Positions 43,101 through 64,000 of a stretch of 64,000 nt of DNA are shown here, one piece after another. Both the position numbers and the translations under genes were made by a program. The notes beneath the pieces were generated by a model. The model ran no database searches and was not told the DNA's origin. It saw nothing but the letters and a program-made list of their open reading frames with translations. The stretch covers positions 140,671 to 204,670 of the forward strand of contig JAPMOS010000067.1 of the NCBI GenBank assembly GCA_027972325.1. Reading direction: 5' to 3'. This DNA comes from Paratrimastix pyriformis. Lineage: Eukaryota; Preaxostyla; Paratrimastigidae. Position 1 is the stretch's first letter, and each line of letters starts with the position of its first letter.

Positions 43101-46100
43101 GGCTACCGCTCGCCCTTCTGGACCGCCGGCTGGATGGCCGGATGGCCGGATGGGGATCGCGTTTGGTGCTCACTGTGGTTCGTTTTGTTGGGCAGCGTGG
43201 GGCGACCGTGCTGCACGAGGCCTCGGCGGGCGGGAGCCGCCAGGTTGTGGAGCTGCTGCTTTCCTTCGCCGCCCGGGGCGTCCTGGGCAGCGCGCCCGTC
43301 GCGGACCTCCTCAAGGCCGTCCAGAACGTCCGCTGTTGGGCCGGCCTCGCACCGCATCCTCTGCCACCGCCCCGCCCCGCCCCGCCTCTCCAGGGCCACA
43401 CAACGCACATTGGCACACACACACGCGCACGCATTCCACCCACCCGCAGGACGGGGCCACCCCGCTGCACACGGCCTCGGCCCACGGGCGCCGGGGGGTG
43501 GTCGAGGTGCTCCTCAACCGGGGCGCCGACCCGCGGGCCCGGACCCACGACGGGTCACACCCGCTGCACCTGGCCCTGGTGCCCAACCCGCAGATCCCGG
43601 GCGGCTTCGAGCACGACCCCAGCATCACCATCGAGGTCCTCCTCGCCGCCGGGGCCGACCCCTGCGCCCAGCGGACCGACGGGGAGACGCCCCTCCACCT
43701 GGCCGCCCGGGGGGCCCGCTACGAGGCCGTCCGCATCCTGCTGGCCCGGGGGGCGGCCCCCACGGTGGCCAACAAGGACGGGGTGACGCCCCTCCACATC
43801 GCCGCCAAGGTGGGCAGCCCCAGCATCGCCGAGCTGCTCCTCCAGCGGGGCGCCGAGCAGAACGCCCGCAAGGGGCCCCCCGTCCGTCCCCCCACCCAGC
43901 ATCCCCAGCCATCCCCTCCCCCTCCCCCTCCCTGCCCGGTTGACCCTGGTTGAATGGGCTCTGTCTTCATGCCGCCCCCCTGCCCCTGCCCTGGGTTGCT
44001 CGACACTGGGCTGCTGGGCTGGCGGGCAGGACCAATCGGCGCCGCTGCACGTGGCCATCGACAACGGCCGGCTGGAGGTGGCCGAGTCGCTGCTGACCCA
44101 CGGCGCGGACCCCCAGCTGGCCATCGCGGGCTCGCAGCTGACGCCCCTCATGGTGGCCGCGGCCCGGGGCAACAAGGCCCTGGTCGAGGCCCTGCTGCTG
44201 CACGGGGCCCGGGTCAACGTCCGCGACGCCGAGGGCGCCACCCCCCTGCACCACGCAGCCCGGAGCGGCAACTCGGAGGTGGCCGACATCCTGCTGGCCC
44301 ACGGATCCGACCCCCACGTGCGCACCATCGCGGTCCGGCCTCCATCCCAGCCCGCCCTCTCCCAGTCCCCTTTTTCTTTGTGGCCCCCTCCTGTTATCCA
44401 TCCTCATCCCATCCCCCGCCCCCATCCTTGTCCCCATCCTCTGTTGATCGGCCTCGGGTCTCACGGCCGCCCCTCTGCTCGCGTGCCCTTCCTCCCGTGC
44501 ACAGGGTGCCCCCGTGCTGGACTGGTGCGCCAACCAGCTGTCCCGGGACGCCTTCATGAAGCTCTTCTTCGTGCACGCCCAGACGGCCCTGGCCAAGAGC
44601 AAGGTCTCCTCCCCGCCCGCCCTCCCGCTCCCCGTCCACCCCCATCCCACCCTCCGGCTTGCCATGCCGTCCTCGGCTCATGCAATTTGACCCCCTTCCT
44701 GACACGGCACAGCTCTGTGAGACCCTGCCCGAGACCATCCGGGCGGACGCCCTGCGGCTGCTGACCAGCCCGCCCTGCTGCGCGCCCCTGCTCATCGAGG
44801 CCCCGCCGGCCTCCATGCCCACCGCGGCGACCGTCTCGGGGTCGGGGGCCCTCTCGGCCTCGCTGGGCCCGGCCCCCGGCTACGGCCGCGTGGCTCCGGC
44901 GCCCCTGGGGTCGGTCGCCCGGACGGTGGTCGAGGGCCTGGTGGGGCTGGCCCGGCCCCGGCTGGCCACCACCGAGAAGATCTCCGCCGCCGCGGCCGTC
45001 CTCAAGAAGACCCTCCTCCGGGCCGACAGCCTCGAGAAGAAGGCCCGCCGCCGCCCCGCCCCGTGTCCCCCCGCCCACCACCCACCACCCACCCACCACC
45101 ACGTCGTGCCTCAGCCCCGGCTGCCTTGGCTGACTTGTTTCCGCCGTGCCTCAGACCCGGCTGACTTGGCTGACTTGTTTCCGCCGTGCCTCAGACCCGG
45201 CTGCCTTGGCTGACTTGTTTCCGCTGTGCCTCAGATCCGGCTGCCTTGGCTGACTTGTTTCCGCCGTGCGCGGGGGGTTCCTTCCTTGTCATTCGGCTTT
45301 AGCTTGCCGGGGGCCCGGCCGCGTGGCGGACGCTGGACGAGCTGACGGCGGCGGCCGAGGAGGGTGCCGAGGGGAAGGAGAAGAAGGACGCGCCCAAGAA
45401 GGACGAGGCCGAGGGGGCCGACAAGAAGGACGCCGACAAGGACAAGAAGGACGGGGCCGGGGCGGAGGGGGCCAAGAAGGACAAGGCCGCCCTGAAGGCC
45501 GAGAAGGAGCGCGAGAAGCGCGAGCGGAAGGAGAAGGAGCGCGAGGAGAAGGAGCGCGCCAAGCGGGAGAAGGAGGCCGCCAAGAAGGCCAAGGAGGAGG
45601 CCAAGAAGAAGGCCAAGGCCGACGGGGAGGCCACCCCCTCGCCCAGCCCCGACCCGGCCGCCCCCGCCACCGCCACCGCCACGGGGGCACCCACCCCCTC
45701 GGCCACCGAGTCGCCTGCCGCCACCCCGGCCGCCACCCCGGCCGAGAGCAGCGCGGGCGCCCCCAGCCCCGCCACGGACGAGGACCAGGCCCGCAACCGG
45801 GTGCACGACGCCCTGCAGGCGACCCTGGAGGAGGCCCTCAAGCAGGCCGTCGAGTACGGCAAGAAGATGCTGCTCCTGGGCACCAACTCGGGCGAGTCCC
45901 GGCCCGTCCTGGCCAAGATCAACCAGGTCGGCCTGCGTCCTGCCCCCGCCGCCCTGCTGCCCCTGTCCATGTCCATGTCCGCTCGGTTCGTGTTCGGGCC
46001 GGATTTCTCAGCACGGCCCCCCCCCCCCCCCCCCGCGGTATTTCTCCTGTCGCTTGCGCAGGAACTCTCCGCCACGACGACCCACCACGACGGGGCCCTG

Positions 46101-47640
46101 GATGCGCTCAAGCAGACCTTCGCCGCCACCCGGGAGTCGCTGCGGCAGCTGAGCCGGCTGCTGGACGCCAAGCGGGCCACCCTGATGGACATGGACAGCG
46201 CCATCCGGGGCCGGGAGCGCTCCCTGCAGCAGACCCGGGGCCAGGGCGCCCAGGAGGTCGACGCGATGGACGTCTGCAAGGGCCTGGCCCGCCTCATCGC
46301 CGACGCGACCCGCGAGCTGCGCCTGGAGGAGGGCTCAGACACGGCCGAGGCCGAGCGGGTCCTCGGGGACGCCGTGGCCCGGCTCTACCGGCTGCTGACC
46401 ACCGACCGCGACCAGCTCACCACATCCATCCAGCTCCAGGAGGAGGTCCGGCCCGCCCACGCGCCCACCCCCACCCCCATGTCCATGTCCATGTCCATGC
46501 CCGCGCCCGTCGCGGTTCCGAACTCACGATCTCCTTTCCTCCCTTCCCCCGTCATTCCTTTCCTTTCCCTTTCCCTTCCTCACCCTCACCCTCTGTAGGA
46601 TCTGAAGGACAAGGAACAGAAGCTGACCCGCTACGCGGCGGTGCCCACTTTGCGCTCCAAGATTCCCGACCTCAAGGAGAGGTCCGTCCCTGGGCATCCC
46701 TTGGGCATCCCCGCTCCTCCTCGTTGGGATTCGGAGGCGCCCCTTCGCTGCCCTCGCATTAACATGGCATGATCCGACTCTCTCGTGTGCGATTCCCCTC
46801 TCTTGCATGGCGCTGGCCGGACTCTCTGCGGTCTTCTGGGGTCGTTGCGGTGGCGGGCGGGGGCAGCATGGCGGCCGTGCAGCAGCAGCTGAAGGAGACC
46901 ACCGAGAACCTGACCCGGGTAGAGACCCGCCTGACGGGCCTCCGGGCCGACTACCCCACCCAGTGCCGCCGCCTCGACGAGCAGGCAGCCGGTCCGCCCC
47001 CTGCCCCGCGCCATAATCCCCCGCCCCCATCGCTGGCCCCATGGCTGCGGCTCCGGCTTCATCTCGTCTCCTCGTCTCGTCTCGTCTCGTCTCGTCTCGT
47101 CTCGTCTCCTCCCTCTACCCAGCCTCTCCACACCCTGCCAGGGCTGGCCGCCCAGCCGCCGCCGCCGCCTCCGCCCAGCCCGACGAGGAGGAGGACGCCA
47201 TGGCGCCGGCCAAGCCCGCCCAGCCCCGGCCGCCCAAGGCCGCGCCCGCCCCGGCCCCCGAGGAGGCCGAGGAGGAGGTCGAGGAGGTGGAGGAGGAGGT
47301 TGAAGAGGAGGTCGAGGAGGAGGTCGAGGAGGAAGAGGAGGAGGTCGAGGAGGCCCCCGCCCCCGTCAAGGCCCCCGCTGCCAATAAGGCCGCCCCGCCA
47401 CCCCGGACCGAGGAGGAGGTCGAGGAGGAGGAGGAGGTCGAGGAGGAGGTCGAGGAAGAGGAGGAGGAGGAGGAGGAGGCCCTGTGTGTGGTTTGCCAGA
47501 AGGCCGAGGCGCGGGTCGTGCTGGTCCCGTGCGGCCATCACTGCCTCTGCCGGCCCTGCTGGCGCACCTACAAGCTGACCCACACCACCTGCCCCGTCGA
47601 GGGGTGCGGCCAGACCATTGTCAAGGGGACCGTCGTATAG
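40115..47640 (+). CDS. Large ankyrin-repeat, coiled-coil and RING protein (putative E3 ligase)
   Basis: The ATG at 40115 (MTTLFALVGAPNPDADAINT) precedes about 25 ankyrin units to about 44330, for example DGYTPLHHAALMGRRDAVEL, DGSSPLLLSCSAGHKDVVAL, DGRTPLHAAAAGDRRDVIEL, DGETPLHLAARGARYEAVRI and GATPLHHAARSGNSEVADIL. Many introns fall at the unit boundary: an exon ends ...N with GTCCG and the next begins CAG|GACGG encoding DG. After the repeats come LPETIRADALRLLTSPP, a Lys/Glu-rich charged helix (45360-45630), further coiled-coil segments (46060-46990) and a Glu/Val acidic run. A C-terminal RING follows: CVVCQKAEARVVLVPCGHHC, LCRPCWR, TTCPVEGCGQTIVKGTVV, ending at 47640. This is the RING-HC arrangement seen in IAP-type ligases, so ubiquitin transfer to ankyrin-bound targets is inferred. 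Confidence 0.85.
42340..42545. repeat. GGGCAGCCTGGGATGGGAC-type minisatellite
   Basis: Around ten degenerate copies of a 19-22-bp unit in one intron of the ankyrin-RING gene. Confidence 0.9.
42985..43082. repeat. 9-bp minisatellite GGTCGGGGT
   Basis: About ten near-perfect copies in an intron of the ankyrin-RING gene. Confidence 0.93.
45110..45272. repeat. 40-bp tandem repeat
   Basis: About four copies of a 40-bp unit containing TGACTTGTTTCCGCCGTGCC and TCAGACCCGGCTGCCTTGGC, in an intron of the ankyrin-RING gene. It is AT-richer than its surroundings. Confidence 0.92.
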
Positions 47641-47940
47641 GGCCGCGCCCTCGTGTTCCTCCGACTCCTTCCCATCCTCCTCTCCCCTCTTTTCTCTCTT
47701 GTTTGGGCCACCCTCATCCAGAAACCGCACGCAAGCATATCCTTCGTTTCTTTTCGTGATCTTTTTCGCTCTCTCTGTCGCACAACTTCTTCGAATAAGG
47801 AGCTGGTTAAGTGAGACGATGTGAAGCAACGCTCGCCAGAGCAGAGGCCTCGAATCCAGAAAATCGGGGGGATTCGGTCCCAGAACCTGCGGGGCATTTC
47901 GATTGGTCTCGCCAGTTCGAGAAAGGCGAACCATTTTTTC
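47641..47940. promoter_or_regulatory. Intergenic region upstream of the large membrane-protein gene
   Basis: 300 bp, clearly AT-richer than the flanking genes, with T-rich stretches (for example TTTCTTTTCGTGATCTTTTT). It presumably contains the terminator of the RING gene and the promoter of the next. No gene is seen. Confidence 0.5.
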
Positions 47941-61805
<13,865 letters not shown>

Positions 61806-62165
61806 GACGTGGAAGGTGGCTGTATCAAAGAGCAGCCTTGCTTCTCTCGGGGTGTTTCGTTTCTTCTTTGGCACTTCGATTGGTTTGTCTCCATGTGTGT
61901 CCCCAGCTGTGTTCCATCCCTCCCCTCCATGTTCCTTTTACGTCAGGACCCGCCGAGGCGGATTTCTCGTTTCTTGTTGATGTTCGATTGTTCTGTCTCT
62001 CTATTTTGACATTTTGAACCCAAAAGTTCAACGGGCCAAACAAATGGGGGATTGGTCGGAGAAGAGATACCTGAATGGATTTCAGGGGTGACATGTAGCT
62101 CAGTCGGCAAGTCGTTTTTTTCACGACTCAAAGGGTCTCGGATCGAGTCACGGAAGGGGGAAAAA
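61806..62165. other. Gene-free spacer before the subtelomeric satellite
   Basis: 360 bp, AT-richer than the gene body. Contains a T-rich 3' region and one tRNA-like segment (listed separately). No protein-coding gene is seen; this is the last unique sequence before the chromosome end. Confidence 0.6.
62086..62152 (+). pseudogene. tRNA-like fossil (anticodon arm UUU), degenerate
   Basis: An A-box-like TAGCTCAGTCGG is followed by a perfect 5-bp anticodon stem GTCGT/ACGAC around a 7-base loop TTTTTTC (would read UUU, Lys) and a B-box-like GGATCGAGTC. The acceptor stem and most of the T stem do not pair, and base 37 would be a U. It is probably a decayed tRNA or tRNA-derived element. Confidence 0.3.
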
Positions 62166-62311
62166 GGGGGTTGGGAGTTGAGCGGGTTGGGAGTTGAGCG
62201 GGTTGGGAGTTGAGCGGGTTGGGAGTTGAGCGGGTTGGGAGTTGAGCGGGTTGGGAGTTGAGCGGGTTGGGAGTTGAGCGGGTTGGGAGTTGAGCGGGTT
62301 GGGAGTTGAGC
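62166..62311. repeat. 16-bp subtelomeric satellite GGGTTGGGAGTTGAGC
   Basis: About nine tandem 16-bp copies. The first ten bases (GGGTTGGGAG) are shared with the adjoining 17-bp repeat. Confidence 0.96.
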
Positions 62312-63794
62312 GGGTTGGGAGTGCGTTAGGGTTGGGAGTGCGTTAGGGTTGGGAGTGCGTTAGGGTTGGGAGTGCGTTAGGGTTGGGAGTGCGTTAGGGT
62401 TGGGAGTGCGTTAGGGTTGGGAGTGCGTTAGGGTTGGGAGTGCGTTAGGGTTGGGAGTGCGTTAGGGTTGGGAGTGCGTTAGGGTTGGGAGTGCGTTAGG
62501 GTTGGGAGTGCGTTAGGGTTGGGAGTGCGTTGGGAGTGCGTTAGGGTTGGGAGTGCGTTAGGGTTGGGAGTGCGTTAGGGTTGGGAGTGCGTTAGGGTTG
62601 GGAGTGCGTTAGGGTTGGGAGTGCGTTAGGGTTGGGAGTGCGTTAGGGTTGGGAGTGCGTTAGGGTTGGGAGTGCGTTAGGGTTGGGAGTGCGTTAGGGT
62701 TGGGAGTGCGTTAGGGTTGGGAGTGCGTTAGGGTTGGGAGTGCGTTAGGGTTGGGAGTGCGTTAGGGTTGGGAGTGCGTTAGGGTTGGGAGTGCGTTAGG
62801 GTTGGGAGTGCGTTAGGGTTGGGAGTGCGTTAGGGTTGGGAGTGCGTTAGGGTTGGGAGTGCGTTAGGGTTGGGAGTGCGTTAGGGTTGGGAGTGCGTTA
62901 GGGTTGGGAGTGCGTTAGGGTTGGGAGTGCGTTAGGGTTGGGAGTGCGTTAGGGTTGGGAGTGCGTTAGGGTTGGGAGTGCGTTAGGGTTGGGAGTGCGT
63001 TAGGGTTGGGAGTGCGTTAGGGTTGGGAGTGCGTTAGGGTTGGGAGTGCGTTAGGGTTGGGAGTGCGTTAGGGTTGGGAGTGCGTTAGGGTTGGGAGTGC
63101 GTTAGGGTTGGGAGTGCGTTAGGGTTGGGAGTGCGTTAGGGTTGGGAGTGCGTTAGGGTTGGGAGTGCGTTAGGGTTGGGAGTGCGTTAGGGTTGGGAGT
63201 GCGTTAGGGTTGGGAGTGCGTTAGGGTTGGGAGTGCGTTAGGGTTGGGAGTGCGTTAGGGTTGGGAGTGCGTTAGGGTTGGGAGTGCGTTAGGGTTGGGA
63301 GTGCGTTAGGGTTGGGAGTGCGTTAGGGTTGGGAGTGCGTTAGGGTTGGGAGTGCGTTAGGGTTGGGAGTGCGTTAGGGTTGGGAGTGCGTTAGGGTTGG
63401 GAGTGCGTTAGGGTTGGGAGTGCGTTAGGGTTGGGAGTGCGTTAGGGTTGGGAGTGCGTTAGGGTTGGGAGTGCGTTAGGGTTGGGAGTGCGTTAGGGTT
63501 GGGAGTGCGTTAGGGTTGGGAGTGCGTTAGGGTTGGGAGTGCGTTAGGGTTGGGAGTGCGTTAGGGTTGGGAGTGCGTTAGGGTTGGGAGTGCGTTAGGG
63601 TTGGGAGTGCGTTAGGGTTGGGAGTGCGTTAGGGTTGGGAGTGCGTTAGGGTTGGGAGTGCGTTAGGGTTGGGAGTGCGTTAGGGTTGGGAGTGCGTTAG
63701 GGTTGGGAGTGCGTTAGGGTTGGGAGTGCGTTAGGGTTGGGAGTGCGTTAGGGTTGGGAGTGCGTTAGGGTTGGGAGTGCGTTAGGGTTGGGAG
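62312..63794. repeat. 17-bp subtelomeric satellite GGGTTGGGAGTGCGTTA
   Basis: About 87 copies, nearly perfect. One shortened unit occurs near 62521-62540. Each unit end to start reads GTTAGGGTT, a telomere-like junction, so the satellite looks like TTAGGG with an inserted segment. Confidence 0.97.
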
Positions 63795-64000
63795 TTAGGG
63801 TTAGGGTTAGGGTTAGGGTTAGGGTTAGGGTTAGGGTTAGGGTTAGGGTTAGGGTTAGGGTTAGGGTTAGGGTTAGGGTTAGGGTTAGGGTTAGGGTTAG
63901 GGTTAGGGTTAGGGTTAGGCTAGGGTTAGGGTTAGGGTTAGGGTTAGGGTTAGGGTTAGGGTTAGGGTTAGGGTTAGGGTTAGGGTTAGGGTTAGGGTTA
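63795..64000. repeat. TTAGGG telomere, chromosome right end
   Basis: About 34 TTAGGG copies with the G-rich strand running 5' to 3' outwards, as expected for a right-hand terminus. A single variant (TTAGGCTAGGG) occurs near 63918. The array reaches the window edge. Confidence 0.97.

Noticed and set aside
62166-63794. Possible centromeric or rDNA spacer satellite
   Set aside because: It abuts the TTAGGG terminus directly, so it is subtelomeric.

Overview
The window is the right-hand end of a eukaryotic nuclear chromosome. It closes with about 34 copies of TTAGGG (63795-64000), preceded by a 17-bp satellite. Genes are split by spliceosomal introns, many no longer than 40-70 nt, and coding sequence is dense on both strands. 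Most of the sequence is very GC-rich, and its larger introns are packed with micro- and minisatellites and long poly-C tracts. The families present (sirtuin, ankyrin, RING, TALE homeodomain, HAP2, HEI10, ENY2, a Tmc-like membrane protein) and the compact introns fit a free-living unicellular protist. A GC-rich flagellate such as a preaxostylan is a guess only; the sequence does not fix the taxon.

Layout. 64-2521 (-): secreted or type I membrane protein with a CxDGR motif. 2702-11566 (-): WD40 protein of the C2A9.03 / plant transducin type. 11743-12774 (+): HEI10/CCNB1IP1-like RING E3 ligase of meiotic crossover control. 12973-13772 (-): small p21-Rho-binding-domain protein. 13849-14352 (-): ENY2/Sus1. 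14583-19350 (+): coiled-coil and polyglutamine protein. 19459-20677 (-): TALE-type homeodomain factor. 20729-22966 (+): HAP2/GCS1 gamete fusogen. 23012-23378 (+): 94-aa basic protein. 23678-29520 (+): giant ectodomain protein with four identical 100-residue modules. About 29663-30802 (+): NAA60-like N-terminal acetyltransferase ending in a CaaX box. 31420-33817 (-): seven-TM protein of THH1/TOM1 type. 33953-39197 (+): ankyrin-sirtuin fusion. 39406-40040 (-): 193-aa unknown. 40115-47640 (+): about 25 ankyrin repeats plus coiled coil plus RING. 47941-61805 (+): very large multi-TM protein ending in a hemerythrin-like domain. 61806-64000: short spacer with a tRNA-like fossil, then the subtelomere and telomere.

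The most interesting stretch is 11.7-29.5 kb. It holds a meiotic crossover ligase, a TALE homeodomain factor and the HAP2 fusogen, the last two divergent with start codons 51 bp apart. A giant membrane protein follows whose repeated modules resemble the HAP2 C-terminal Ig-like domain. This looks like a sexual-cycle neighbourhood, and the repeat protein is a candidate undescribed gamete-surface component. These genes also have lower GC and shorter introns than most flanking genes.

Two genome-wide habits are visible. Most introns begin GTCCG, GTCTG or GTTTG rather than GTRAGT. Long poly-C runs sit on the sense strand of introns (poly-G on the plus strand for minus-strand genes) and probably act as polypyrimidine tracts. 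Intron positions below were read by eye from reading-frame continuity and homology; they are firm for the small genes and approximate for the large ones.
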